Shown piece by piece: positions 27,466 to 35,956 of a DNA stretch of 64,000 nucleotides (position 1 is the stretch's first letter; every line of letters begins with the position of its first letter). This DNA comes from Microbispora oryzae (GTDB lineage: Bacteria > Actinomycetota > Actinomycetes > Streptosporangiales > Streptosporangiaceae). The stretch lies in the NCBI RefSeq assembly GCF_017896165.1, contig NZ_JAFCNB010000002.1:186001-250000 (forward strand), given 5' to 3'. The translations under genes were made by a program, and so were the position numbers. The notes beneath the pieces are model-generated. The model was given only the letters and a program-made list of their open reading frames with translations. It made no database searches and was not told where the DNA came from.

Positions 27466-28677
27466 TCAGCCTCCCGCCGTGGTGAGGCGGCCGAGGCGCC
27501 CGCCGACCAGCTCCCGATAGACGGACTCGGTCCGCTCGGCCACCCTGGGCCAGCCGTACCGGGCGCGGGCGCGCCGCACCCCGGCGGTGGACAGGGCGCC
27601 GCGCAGCTCCGGCCGGGCGAGCAGGTCGCACAGGACCGGCGACAGGGCGGCCGGCCGGCGCGGCGGCACGAGGACCCCGCACCCGGCCACGGTGTCGAGA
27701 TGGCCGCCCACCGCGGAGGCGACCACGGGCACGCCGCACGCCAGCGCCTCCAGCGGCACCATCCCGAACGGCTCGTACCAGGGCACGCTCACCAGCACGT
27801 CGGCGGACCTCATCAGCGCGGGCACCTCATCGCGGCCGACACTGCCGATGAGACGAACCCGGTCGCCCACCCCCAGCTCGCGCGCGAGGGCCCGCAGCCG
27901 CGCCACCTCCTCGTCCCGGGGGTCGTCCGGATCGCCGCCCGCGATCACCAGTTCCGCTCCCGGCACCGCCGGCATCGCGCGCACGACGGTGTCGACGCCC
28001 TTCCTGGGCACGATCCGGCTGACGGTGAGCACCCGGAAGCGCCCGCTCCGCGGCGCGACCGGGCCGTCCGGGCGGAACAGGCCGAGATCCACCCCGCAGG
28101 GCACCACGACGACCCGTCCGGCAGGCACGCCCATGGCGGCCAGCTCGCTCACCTCGTCGCGGCAGGTCGCGATGACGGCCAGGGCACGACGGCCGATGTC
28201 CCGCTCGGCCTGCAGGCGCCGGGGCGGGCTCGTGTCGGCGTCTCCCTGCCAGCGCCGCTTCACCGTGCCGAGGGCGTGGAACGTCTGCACGACCGGGATG
28301 CCGAGGTCCTCGGCGGCGGTCAGCGAGACCAGCCCGCTCATCCAGAAGTGCGCGTGGACGACGTCCGGCCGCTCCGCCGACCAGCGCCGCGCGAGGCACT
28401 CGGCGAACTCCGGCAGGTAGGGCAGGAGCTCGTCTTTGGGAACCGGTGCGGCCGGGCCGGCGGGCACGTGTTCCACGGTGACTCCCGGCTCCCCCAGCGC
28501 GAGCGGCACCACGTCCGGCTGCCCGGGGCCGGTTCTGCGGGTGTGGACCGTGACCTCGTGACCGCGCCGCGCCAGGGCCACGGCGAGGGCGGCCACGTGG
28601 ACGTTCTGCCCGCCCGCGTCGACGCCGCCCAGCGCCGCCAGCGGGCTGGCGTGCTCCGATACCAAGGCGATCCTCAT
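27466..28677 (-). CDS. GT4 family glycosyltransferase
   Basis: 403-residue retaining GT-B enzyme. N-terminal VSEHASPLAALGGVDAGGQNVHVAALAVALARRGHEV resembles the MshA/sucrose-phosphate-synthase subgroup. The donor site lies in SRIVPRKGVDTVVRAM and the E-x7-E motif in YEPFGMVPLEALACGVPVVAS. The ATG overlaps the GT9 stop by ATGA. Placement directly ahead of gmhA-hldE ties it to the heptose glycan rather than mycothiol, although MshA similarity makes that alternative worth noting. Confidence 0.88.
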   Translation of the reverse strand: MRIALVSEHASPLAALGGVDAGGQNVHVAALAVALARRGHEVTVHTRRTGPGQPDVVPLALGEPGVTVEHVPAGPAAPVPKDELLPYLPEFAECLARRWSAERPDVVHAHFWMSGLVSLTAAEDLGIPVVQTFHALGTVKRRWQGDADTSPPRRLQAERDIGRRALAVIATCRDEVSELAAMGVPAGRVVVVPCGVDLGLFRPDGPVAPRSGRFRVLTVSRIVPRKGVDTVVRAMPAVPGAELVIAGGDPDDPRDEEVARLRALARELGVGDRVRLIGSVGRDEVPALMRSADVLVSVPWYEPFGMVPLEALACGVPVVASAVGGHLDTVAGCGVLVPPRRPAALSPVLCDLLARPELRGALSTAGVRRARARYGWPRVAERTESVYRELVGGRLGRLTTAGG

Positions 28678-29705
28678 GCGACCCTCTCTTTCCCGGCGGC
28701 GAGGCGGCGGACCGCCTCGACGACCTGTGCCCCACGTACGGAGGAGAGGCAGGGGTGCCCTGCGACGGGACAGACTCGGGCCCGGGTTCCGCGACAGGGG
28801 GCGTGCTGGTCGCCGAGCAGCACGGACGGCACCCCGTAGGGGGCCCATCGGGCGGCTGGGACGACCGGGGCGAACAGCGATACGACGGGCGTGCCGACGG
28901 CGGCGGCGAGGTGGGCGGGCCCGGTGTTGGCCGCGACGACGACGGACGCGCCGGCCAGCACGGCCGCCAGCTCCGCGAAGGTCGTCTGGCCGCCGAGGTC
29001 GAGCGCCTTCGGCCCGCCGACCGTCGCGGTGAGGTCGCGCTCGCCGAGGCCGCCGGTGACCACCACCCGCTCCCCCGCCTCGATGAGCTCCTCGACCGCC
29101 TCGATCCAGCGCTCCGGCGGCCAGGCGCGGGCGGGCGCGGTCGTGCCCGGATGCACCACGACGTAGCCGGGCGGCCCGGTGAGATGGTCCACCTCGGGCA
29201 GCGGCCTCCGTACGGCGAGGCGGCCGGGGTCGCCCGGCGGCAGCTCGAAGCCCGCCGCGCGCGCGAGGCCGAGCATCCGTTCCGCTTCCGGCACGTCCAG
29301 GTCCTCGTCCACCATGTGCCGCACGTCGAGCAGCGAACCCGGATAGTCGGCGCTGATCGCCGCGATCGACGGCACACCCGCCAGCCGCAGCAGCAGCGCC
29401 ATCGGCAGCGCCGACTGGTGGAACGACGTGAGGATCAGGGCCGCCTCCGGCTCGATCCGGCCGACCCGCTCGATCAGCTCCGACGCGTGCGGACCGGTCA
29501 TCGGCACCCGCTCGGGGTCGATCCACGGCGTGCGCCACTCCAGCACCCGGTCGACGCCGGGCAGCAACTCGGCCGCGGCGCGGCCGTTCGGGCCGGCGAG
29601 CAGCACCACCTCGGCCGCCCGCGCCGCCACGGCGCGGACCGCGGGGCCCGCCAGCAGGACGTCGCCCGCGTTGTCCGGCCGCACCACAAGCACGGTTCCC
29701 GTCAC
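28674..29705 (-). CDS. GT9 family glycosyltransferase (heptosyltransferase-like), second copy
   Basis: 343 residues. GT9 features: VLVVRPDNAGDVLLAGPAVRAVA at the N-terminus, VVVHPGTTAPARAWPPERWIEAVEEL, and VVAANTGPAHLAAAVGTPVVSLFAP in the nucleotide-sugar site. A C-terminal Cys-containing region (CRGTRARVCPVAGHPCL) is typical of actinobacterial members. The GTG at 29705 overlaps the stop of the GT2 gene. Together with the first GT9 it gives two heptosyltransferase-family enzymes in one operon that also makes the activated heptose. Confidence 0.89.
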   Translation of the reverse strand: MTGTVLVVRPDNAGDVLLAGPAVRAVAARAAEVVLLAGPNGRAAAELLPGVDRVLEWRTPWIDPERVPMTGPHASELIERVGRIEPEAALILTSFHQSALPMALLLRLAGVPSIAAISADYPGSLLDVRHMVDEDLDVPEAERMLGLARAAGFELPPGDPGRLAVRRPLPEVDHLTGPPGYVVVHPGTTAPARAWPPERWIEAVEELIEAGERVVVTGGLGERDLTATVGGPKALDLGGQTTFAELAAVLAGASVVVAANTGPAHLAAAVGTPVVSLFAPVVPAARWAPYGVPSVLLGDQHAPCRGTRARVCPVAGHPCLSSVRGAQVVEAVRRLAAGKERVA

Positions 29706-30757
29706 CCGTGACCCCCCGTCCGCGCCGACAGCTCCCCCCGCAGCCGGTGCGCGCACGCGACCGGCGGAATGACCACGCTTGTCACGATCATGCGCAGGAC
29801 CTCCTCGGGCGTCCGAGGCCCCGGCGCGATCCTGGCCCAGGCGAACTCAGCGGTCAGGCCGAGCCAGGCAAGCCCCGCCAGCCCCGCAAGCCCCGCAAGC
29901 CCCGCAAGCCCCGCGGTCCCGCCGAAAGGGGGACGGCCAGGAGCGGCCCCGCCACAGATGGGCCTGCCGCGAGCGACGGCGGTCCCGGCGAGTGCCAACG
30001 CGAGCAGACCGGCGGCCGTCGTCGCCGCGTGCCGCCGCAGCCGCCCCGGCGCGCCGCCGGCGAGCAGGCGCCAGCCGGGGCCGTGCAGGCGCCGCATGAG
30101 CGCGTCGTCCGCGTTGCCGCGTTGAAACCGCACGCTGGCCCAGAAGCCGTCGCGCCGCACCGGATGCCGGGTCAGCCGCTCCCCCTTGACCAGCGCGAAT
30201 CCGGAGCGCTCCACCCGCAGCGCCAGGTCGCAGTCTTCCCGGTAGGCGCGGGGGAAGCGCTCGTCGAAGCCGTGGGCCGCCTCCAGGGCCGACCTCCGGT
30301 ACGCCATGTCCGCGGTGATCCACCGGGCGTCGGCGAGCCCCGCCGTGTTGCGCTCGGCGTCGGTGGGGCGGCGGCCCTTCGGCGGCGGCACCTCCAGCCT
30401 GCCCTGGCTGCCGCCCACGTCCTCGGGCAGGCCGGCCAGGTCGCGGGCGAGGGCCTCGGCCCAGCCCGGTCCGGGGACGACGTCGTCGTCGACGAACACC
30501 ACCCACGGCGTCGCCGCCGCCCGCCAGCCGATGTTGCGGGCCGCCGCCGGGCCCCGCCCGCCCGAGCGGAGCACCCGTACGCCGTCGGGCACGTCGAGCG
30601 GGCGAGCGGCGCGGTCGCGGGGGCCCGGCTCGGGCCGGTCGTCGACCACCACGACCTCCAGGCCAGGGCCGATGGCCGCGAGCGTCTCCGCCAGGCTGGC
30701 CCGGCCGATCGTCGGGATCACGACGGTGACCGCCGGCCCAGCCGTCCGCGGGGTCAT
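29702..30757 (-). CDS. GT2 family glycosyltransferase with C-terminal hydrophobic segments
   Basis: 351 residues. The GT-A domain opens VTVVIPTIGRASLAETLAAI and has VVFVDDDVVPGPGW (DxD-type metal site) and a YREDCDLALRVERSG motif for acceptor catalysis. The C-terminal third is hydrophobic with a Leu-Ala-Gly repeat encoded by 9-bp units, suggesting membrane attachment. The ATG overlaps the carbamoyltransferase stop (ATGA). It is probably an inverting transferase acting at the membrane face on the same glycan. Confidence 0.88.
   Translation of the reverse strand: MTPRTAGPAVTVVIPTIGRASLAETLAAIGPGLEVVVVDDRPEPGPRDRAARPLDVPDGVRVLRSGGRGPAAARNIGWRAAATPWVVFVDDDVVPGPGWAEALARDLAGLPEDVGGSQGRLEVPPPKGRRPTDAERNTAGLADARWITADMAYRRSALEAAHGFDERFPRAYREDCDLALRVERSGFALVKGERLTRHPVRRDGFWASVRFQRGNADDALMRRLHGPGWRLLAGGAPGRLRRHAATTAAGLLALALAGTAVARGRPICGGAAPGRPPFGGTAGLAGLAGLAGLAGLAWLGLTAEFAWARIAPGPRTPEEVLRMIVTSVVIPPVACAHRLRGELSARTGGHG
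29868..29912 (-). repeat. 9-bp tandem repeat coding Leu-Ala-Gly in the GT2 gene
   Basis: About five copies of CCCCGCAAG (plus strand), the first imperfect. They encode a short run of Leu-Ala-Gly triplets in the hydrophobic C-terminal part of the glycosyltransferase; the frame is preserved. Confidence 0.85.
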
Positions 30758-32394
30758 CCGGCGAACACCGCCCCCCGGCGCACGACGTGCGAGCCGAGCA
30801 CCAGCACGTCCACCGGAGCGGAGCCGAAGCACTCGAGGGCGTCGCGCGGGTCGTCCACCATCGGCCGCCCGGCGGTGTTGAGGCTCGTGTTGACGAGCAC
30901 CGGCAGCCCGGTCCGCGCCTCGAACTCCTCAAGCAGCCGCGCGAGCAGCGGATCACGCCCCCGGTCGACGGTCTGGATCCTGGCCGTGCCGTCCACGTGC
31001 ACGACGGCGGGAAGGCGGTCGAGCCACTCGGGCCGCACGTCGTGCACGAACAGCATGTACGGGCTGACCGCCGGTCCCCTGCCGAAGATCTGGCCGGCGC
31101 GGTCGGCCAGCACCATGGGGGCGACGGGCCGGAACTGCTCGCGGCCCTTCACGTCGTTCAGGCGCTCGGTGTTGCGCGGCCGGCCCGGGTGGGCGAGCAG
31201 CGAACGCCGCCCGAGCGCCCGGGGGCCGTATTCGGCGCGTCCCTGGAACCAGGCCACGATCCGGTCGGCGGCCAGCTCGGCGGCGACGGCCGCGGCCACG
31301 TCGGCGGGCCGCTCGTACGGCACGCGGGCCACGTCGAGCCAGGCACCGATCTCCTCGTCGGTCCAGCTCCGGCCGAGGTCGGCGCCGGGCATGGGGGCGA
31401 CCGGGTCGCCGAAGGCCCGCGCGAGGTGGAGCGCGCCGCCGAGCGCCGTGCCCGAGTCGCCCGCGGCGGGCTGCACCCAGACGTCCTCGAACGGCCCCTC
31501 GGCCAGCAGCCTGGTGTTGGCCACGCAGTTCAGCGCCACGCCTCCGGCCATGGTGAGATGGCGGGCGCCTGTCCTGTCGTGCAGCCAGCGCGCCAGCTCC
31601 AGCAGCACCTCCTCCAGGCGGGTCTGCACGCTCGCCGCCAGGTCGGCGTGGTCGGCCGTCCAGCGGTCGCCCTTGGCGAGGGGCTTGGCGTAGGCGCTCC
31701 AGTCGATCGGCTCGACCCGGAAACCGCCGTCTCCGCTCGTCTGGACGAGCTCGCGGAACTCCCGGAGGAAACGCGGCTCGCCGTACGAGGCCATGGCCAT
31801 GACCTTGTACTCGTCGCTCGACCGGAGGAAACCGAGGTGCTGGGTGAGGTCTTCGTACATGAGACCGAGGGAGTGCGGCAGCTCCTGGCTCGCCAGGACC
31901 GTCAGCTCGCCGTCGCGGTAGTGACCGGCGAGGTGGGAGACCGCCTCTCCCCGGCCGTCGCAGACCAGCACGGCCGACTCCCGGTACGGCGCGGCCAGCC
32001 CGGCGGAGGCCGCGTGCGCGATGTGGTGGGGGACGAACCGCACCTGGGCGGGGTCCAGGCCGGGAAGCGCCGTGGCGAGGAAGTGGGGGGCCCGGTGGGC
32101 GTAGGTGGTGCGCAGGTCTTCCCAGCGGTCGTCCAGCCCGCCCTGCCCGGGACGGACCAGCCGGGGATCATAGGAGTAGGCGACGCCGTCGAGATCCTCG
32201 GGCCGCAGGCCCGCGTGTTCGAGGCACCAGGCGGCGGCCAGTTCGGGCAGTTCCCAGGCGCTGAACGGGACCGGGCGCTTGCCGTGCTTGCGTCGGCTGA
32301 AGCGCTCCTCCTCGGCTGCCGCGATCACGTCGCCGTCCATGACCAGCGCCGCCGCTGGATCATGAAATATCGCGTTTATTCCCAGGATTCGCAC
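30754..32394 (-). CDS. NodU/CmcH-type O-carbamoyltransferase
   Basis: 546-residue enzyme that transfers a carbamoyl group from carbamoyl phosphate to a hydroxyl, commonly on a sugar. The N-terminal Kae1-like domain contains ILGINAIFHDPAAALVMDG, FVPHHIAHAASAG and VCDGRGEAVSHL. The C-terminal YrdC-like domain contains QGRAEYGPRALGRRSLLAHP, FRPVAPMVL and LPVLVNTSLNTAGRPMVDDP. The GTG start has GGAGG seven bases upstream. It is the first gene of the minus-strand glycan operon, so the heptose or another residue is probably carbamoylated. Confidence 0.93.
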   Translation of the reverse strand: MRILGINAIFHDPAAALVMDGDVIAAAEEERFSRRKHGKRPVPFSAWELPELAAAWCLEHAGLRPEDLDGVAYSYDPRLVRPGQGGLDDRWEDLRTTYAHRAPHFLATALPGLDPAQVRFVPHHIAHAASAGLAAPYRESAVLVCDGRGEAVSHLAGHYRDGELTVLASQELPHSLGLMYEDLTQHLGFLRSSDEYKVMAMASYGEPRFLREFRELVQTSGDGGFRVEPIDWSAYAKPLAKGDRWTADHADLAASVQTRLEEVLLELARWLHDRTGARHLTMAGGVALNCVANTRLLAEGPFEDVWVQPAAGDSGTALGGALHLARAFGDPVAPMPGADLGRSWTDEEIGAWLDVARVPYERPADVAAAVAAELAADRIVAWFQGRAEYGPRALGRRSLLAHPGRPRNTERLNDVKGREQFRPVAPMVLADRAGQIFGRGPAVSPYMLFVHDVRPEWLDRLPAVVHVDGTARIQTVDRGRDPLLARLLEEFEARTGLPVLVNTSLNTAGRPMVDDPRDALECFGSAPVDVLVLGSHVVRRGAVFAG

Positions 32395-32576
32395 CGGTTC
32401 ACCTCCGTTGCACGGTGGATGTCTGGTTACCGGGAGAAGCGCTTCCAAACACCGTTTTGCGGAGAAGTCGACGGGAGCGGAGCGGGTCTCAACCATCGAA
32501 TCGCCGGGCCGTTTCGGCCTGGTTTGCGGTCATGTCCGCCGGGTAGCCAGGGAAACGATTCACGCAGGAGGACGCA
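32395..32576. other. Divergent promoter region of the heptose locus
   Basis: 182 bp between the carbamoyltransferase (minus) and the GmhB-like gene (plus), lower in GC than its surroundings. Ribosome-binding sites for both genes lie at the ends. No convincing -35/-10 pair or long inverted repeat was found. Confidence 0.5.
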
Positions 32577-33242
32577 TTGTTCCGCCATTCCCGCCGTACC
32601 GCGGCCGTACTTTTCGACCGCGACGGAACGCTGATTCGCGACGTGCCGTACAACGACGATCCGGAGCGGGTGGAGCCGGTGCCGGGGGCGCGGCGGGCGC
32701 TCGACCGGCTGCGCCGCGCGGGGCTGCCGATCGGGGTGGTGAGCAACCAGTCCGGCGTCGCCCGGGGGCTCATCCGCCCCGACGCGCTCGACCGGGTGAA
32801 CGCCCGGGTGGAGGAACTGCTCGGCCCCTTCGACGTGTGGGCGGTGTGTCCCCACGACGACGCCGACGGGTGCGGCTGCCGCAAGCCGGCCCCCGGCCTG
32901 GTGCTGCGCGCGGCGCGCGTCCTCGGTGTCAGCCCGGAGGACTGCGTGGTGATCGGCGACATCGGCCGCGACGTCGCGGCGGCCGAGGCCGCGGGCGCCC
33001 GGGGCATCCTGGTGCCCACGCCGGTGACGCTGCCGGCGGAGGTGGCCGCGGCGCGGGAGGTCGCCGCGGACCTGGCCGCCGCCGTGAGTTCGGCCATCGC
33101 GGGGATCTCACCGCCCGGCGACCACGTGGAACGTGTCGGGGTGGAGCAGGACGAGGCGGAGAGGAACCGGGCGGAACGGGGCAGGACGGAGAGAGACCGG
33201 GCGGAGCGGGACGAGGCGGAGCGGAGTGCCGAGGCGTCATGA
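32577..33242 (+). CDS. gmhB: HAD-family heptose bisphosphate phosphatase (GmhB-like)
   Basis: 221-residue HAD phosphatase predicted to remove the 7-phosphate from heptose 1,7-bisphosphate, the step between the two HldE activities. Motif I is FDRDGTLIRDVPYN, motif II VSNQSGVARG, the zinc loop CPHDDADGCGCRKPAPG, and motif IV VIGDIGRDVAAAEAAG. The TTG start has AGGAGG five bases upstream. The last 30 residues are a charged 5-residue repeat not found in the family. Histidinol phosphatase is the nearest alternative, but gmhA and hldE are close by. Confidence 0.9.
   Translation: MFRHSRRTAAVLFDRDGTLIRDVPYNDDPERVEPVPGARRALDRLRRAGLPIGVVSNQSGVARGLIRPDALDRVNARVEELLGPFDVWAVCPHDDADGCGCRKPAPGLVLRAARVLGVSPEDCVVIGDIGRDVAAAEAAGARGILVPTPVTLPAEVAAAREVAADLAAAVSSAIAGISPPGDHVERVGVEQDEAERNRAERGRTERDRAERDEAERSAEAS
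33150..33224 (+). repeat. Five 15-bp units coding an x-x-Ala-Glu-Arg tail in gmhB
   Basis: Units start at 33150, 33165, 33180, 33195 and 33210, each near GACGAGGCGGAGCGG. They encode DEAER, NRAER, GRTER, DRAER and DEAER. The tail is highly charged and probably helical. It is added after the conserved HAD fold. Confidence 0.92.
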
Positions 33243-33263
33243 GGGACGGGGAGTGATGATCCG

Positions 33264-34211
33264 ATGAAGATCCTGGTCTGGCACGTCCACGGCTCCTGGA
33301 CCACCTCGTTCGTCCAGGGCAGGCACGACTACGTGGTGCCGCTGACCCCCGATCGCGGCCCGGACGGCCGCGGCCGCGCCCGCACCTACCCCTGGCCGGA
33401 CACCGTGCGCGAGGTGCCCTTCGACCGGCTGCGGGAGGAGGACGTCGACGTCGTGGTCTACCAGCGGCCGCACGAGATCGACCTCGCCCGCGAGTGGCTC
33501 GGCCGCACGCCGCCGGGCGTCTACGTCGAGCACAACACCCCCGCGGGCGACGTGCCCAAGACCCGGCACCCGCTGGCCGGGCGCTCGGACATCCCGCTCG
33601 TCCACGTCACGCACTTCAACGACCTGTTCTGGGACAGCGGGCGGGCCCCCACCCACGTGATCGAGCACGGCGTCGTCGACCCCGGCCATCTCTACACCGG
33701 CGAACTGCCCCACGCCGCCGTCGTCGTCAACGAGCCCGTACGGCGCTGGCGGGTCTCGGGGACCGACCTGCTGCCGGCCTTCGCCGTCGCCACCCCTCTC
33801 GACGTGTTCGGCATGCGGGTCACCACCCTGCCGGCGACGCTCGGCCTCAGCGGCCGGATGACGGCCTTCGAGGACCTGCCGCAGGCACAGATGCACGAGC
33901 GGCTCGCCGCGCGGCGCGTCTACCTGCATCCCTACCGCTGGACCTCGCTCGGGCTCGCGCTCATCGAGGCCATGATGATCGGCATGCCCGTCGTGGGCCT
34001 GGCGACCACCGAGGCCATCGAGGCGGTGCCGCAGGAGGCCGGCGTGGTGTCCACGAAGGTGCCCACCCTGGTCCACGCCCTACGGGCGTTCGCCGCGGAG
34101 CCCGAGCGCGCCGCCCAGGCGGGCAAGGCCGCCCGCCAGGCCGCCCTGGCCCGGTATGGCATCGCCCGCTTCCTCACCGACTGGGACGAGGTGCTCACCC
34201 AGATCGCCTGA
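33264..34211 (+). CDS. Glycosyltransferase, GT-B fold
   Basis: 315 residues, shorter than most GT4 enzymes. It begins MKILVWHVHGSWTTSFVQG, then VVYQRPHEIDLAREWL and VYVEHNTPAGDVP. The donor-site half has YLHPYRWTSLGLALIEAMMIGMPVVGLA, the E-x7-E-like segment of retaining transferases. It starts 21 bp after gmhB and precedes an epimerase, so it belongs to the plus-strand arm of the glycan locus. Acceptor and donor are not determinable. Confidence 0.8.
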   Translation: MKILVWHVHGSWTTSFVQGRHDYVVPLTPDRGPDGRGRARTYPWPDTVREVPFDRLREEDVDVVVYQRPHEIDLAREWLGRTPPGVYVEHNTPAGDVPKTRHPLAGRSDIPLVHVTHFNDLFWDSGRAPTHVIEHGVVDPGHLYTGELPHAAVVVNEPVRRWRVSGTDLLPAFAVATPLDVFGMRVTTLPATLGLSGRMTAFEDLPQAQMHERLAARRVYLHPYRWTSLGLALIEAMMIGMPVVGLATTEAIEAVPQEAGVVSTKVPTLVHALRAFAAEPERAAQAGKAARQAALARYGIARFLTDWDEVLTQIA

Positions 34212-34242
34212 TCCGGCGCCGGGAGCCCGCTCCGGCGGGCAC

Positions 34243-34256
34243 TAGGCTGCGGACCC
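34243..34256 (+). promoter_or_regulatory. Leaderless-type promoter of the epimerase gene
   Basis: TAGGCT (34243-34248) is a good actinomycete -10 and ends eight bases before the ATG. No Shine-Dalgarno sequence is present, so the transcript probably begins at or next to the start codon. Confidence 0.55.
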
Positions 34257-35192
34257 ATGCGCGTACTTGTGACCGGCGGAGCCGGATTCATCGGGTCCCA
34301 CCTCGCCGACGCCTTCCTGGGCAGGGGCGACGAGGTCGACGTGCTCGACGACCTGTCCCATGGCAGGCCCGGGCGGCTCGCCCCCGAAGCCGCGCTGCAC
34401 CGCGCCTCAGTCACGGACGCGACCGCGCTGGCGGAGATCGTGGAGAAGGTCCGCCCCGAGCTGGTCTGTCACCTCGCCGCCCAGATCGACGTGCGCCAGT
34501 CGGTCGCCGACCCCGCCGCCGACGCGCAGGCGAACATCGTGGGCACGATCAACGTGCTGGAGGCGGCGCGCGCCGCCGGCGCCCGGGTGCTGTTCGCCTC
34601 CACGGGCGGCGCGATCTACGGCAGGGACGCCGTGATCCCCTCGGACGAGGAGCAGCGCCCCGAGCCCGAGGCGCCGTACGGCACGGCGAAGTTCTGCGCC
34701 GAGCAGTACATCGGCCTGTTCAACCGCCTGTACGGGACCCGGCACGCGGTGCTGCGGCTCGCCAACGTCTACGGCCCCCGGCAGGATCCGGCGGGCGAGG
34801 CGGGCGTCATCGCCATCTTCTGCGGGGCCGTCCTCCGCGGCGAGCGGCCCACCGTCTTCGGGGACGGACGGCAGACCCGCGACTACGTCCACGTCGCGGA
34901 CGTCGCCGCCGCCTTCGTCGCCGCCGCCGGCTCTCCGCGGGCGGGCGTGTGGAACGTCGGCACCGGCGTGGAGACCGACCTGCTGACGCTGACCGGACTC
35001 ATCGGCAGGGCCGCCGGCACGGTCGCCGACCCCGTCTTCGCCCCCGCCCGGCCCGGTGAGCTGGTCCGCAGCGCGCTCGACGCGTCCCGGGCGGCCCGGG
35101 AGCTCGGCTGGCGGCCGTCCGTCCCGCTGGCCGAGGGCGTCAAGAGCGTCTACGAGTGGGCGCGGGCCGGCAGTCCCGACCGTACGGCGTGA
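34257..35192 (+). CDS. NAD-dependent epimerase/dehydratase, UDP-glucose 4-epimerase-like
   Basis: Extended SDR of 311 residues. Motifs: VLVTGGAGFIGSHLADAFL, HLAAQIDVRQSVADP, FASTGGAIYG with the catalytic Ser/Thr, and YGTAKFCAEQY (YxxxK). RDYVHVADVAAAF and WNVGTGVETDL match GalE-type enzymes. The start is leaderless-like. It would interconvert nucleotide hexoses for the adjacent transferases. It lacks features specific to ADP-heptose 6-epimerase (HldD), so that role is possible but not favoured. Confidence 0.88.
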   Translation: MRVLVTGGAGFIGSHLADAFLGRGDEVDVLDDLSHGRPGRLAPEAALHRASVTDATALAEIVEKVRPELVCHLAAQIDVRQSVADPAADAQANIVGTINVLEAARAAGARVLFASTGGAIYGRDAVIPSDEEQRPEPEAPYGTAKFCAEQYIGLFNRLYGTRHAVLRLANVYGPRQDPAGEAGVIAIFCGAVLRGERPTVFGDGRQTRDYVHVADVAAAFVAAAGSPRAGVWNVGTGVETDLLTLTGLIGRAAGTVADPVFAPARPGELVRSALDASRAARELGWRPSVPLAEGVKSVYEWARAGSPDRTA

Positions 35193-35290
35193 CCGAGCTG
35201 CATGACCGGACGGCGTGACGGTCCGCAGTTTACCGAACGCGGAACGGCACAGGGGCGCGCGAACCGCCCAATGCGGGAAAAGCCTCCTGC

Positions 35291-35797
35291 ATGATGCGCA
35301 ATCTGGTGAACGGCGCCGTCGGCGGCGCCCTCGCGACGGCCGCCTACAGCGCGGTCCTCATGGCGGCGGACCGAGCTGGCCTGCTCGACGACCGGCCCGC
35401 CGGGCGGCGCTCCCAGATGGGCCTGCGGCTCCGGCGGGCGCGCTCGCGGCGGGACGACGGCGCCCTCGCCGCAATCGGGCACTACGCGTTCGGCGCCGCC
35501 TGCGGCTCCGCCCTCGGACTGCTGTCGGCCGGGCAGCGCATCCCCCTGCCCATCGGTCCGGCGTACGGGGCGGCCGTCTGGTATCTGGGGTTCCGGGGTT
35601 CCGCGCCGGCCGTCGGGGCGGTACGGCCCGACTGCGCGGACCGCGCCGGCCGCCAGGCCCTGCTCCTCGTGGGACACCTGATGTGGGGAACGGCCCTCAC
35701 CGTCACCCTGAATCGCCTGCGCCCGGAGAAGATCCCGGCGATCAGAGCAGAGGTCAGGACGCCCAGGACGCCCGCGCCCCAGCCGATAGCAGGCTGA
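35291..35797 (+). CDS. Small membrane protein, YagU/DUF1440-like
   Basis: 168 residues with an N-terminal glycine-rich hydrophobic segment (LVNGAVGGALATAAYSAVLMAA) and further hydrophobic stretches around 62-80, 85-105 and 125-140. The pattern recalls YagU/DUF1440 inner-membrane proteins, but I cannot confirm the family by eye. Start at the first of two adjacent ATGs. A weak hairpin with a T run follows. Its role next to the sensor kinase is unknown. Confidence 0.6.
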   Translation: MMRNLVNGAVGGALATAAYSAVLMAADRAGLLDDRPAGRRSQMGLRLRRARSRRDDGALAAIGHYAFGAACGSALGLLSAGQRIPLPIGPAYGAAVWYLGFRGSAPAVGAVRPDCADRAGRQALLLVGHLMWGTALTVTLNRLRPEKIPAIRAEVRTPRTPAPQPIAG

Positions 35798-35818
35798 TCA
35801 CGACAAAAAGCACATTTT

Positions 35819-35840
35819 GGTCAACAATCGGTTGATTTTT
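35819..35840 (+). terminator. Weak hairpin plus T-run after the membrane protein gene
   Basis: TCAAC-AATCG-GTTGA followed by TTTTT. The stem is only five pairs, extended by two G-T pairs, in a locally AT-rich stretch 22 bp after the stop. Confidence 0.5.
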
Positions 35841-35956
35841 CCCCTAGCTACGGTATGGATCACCATCCTTACTGTCGGATACACGTCAGTAACTCCTAAC
35901 GGTCAATAGTGTTTTTCCTGAACATTCCAACAAGAAGACCGGAGGGAGGCCGTGTC

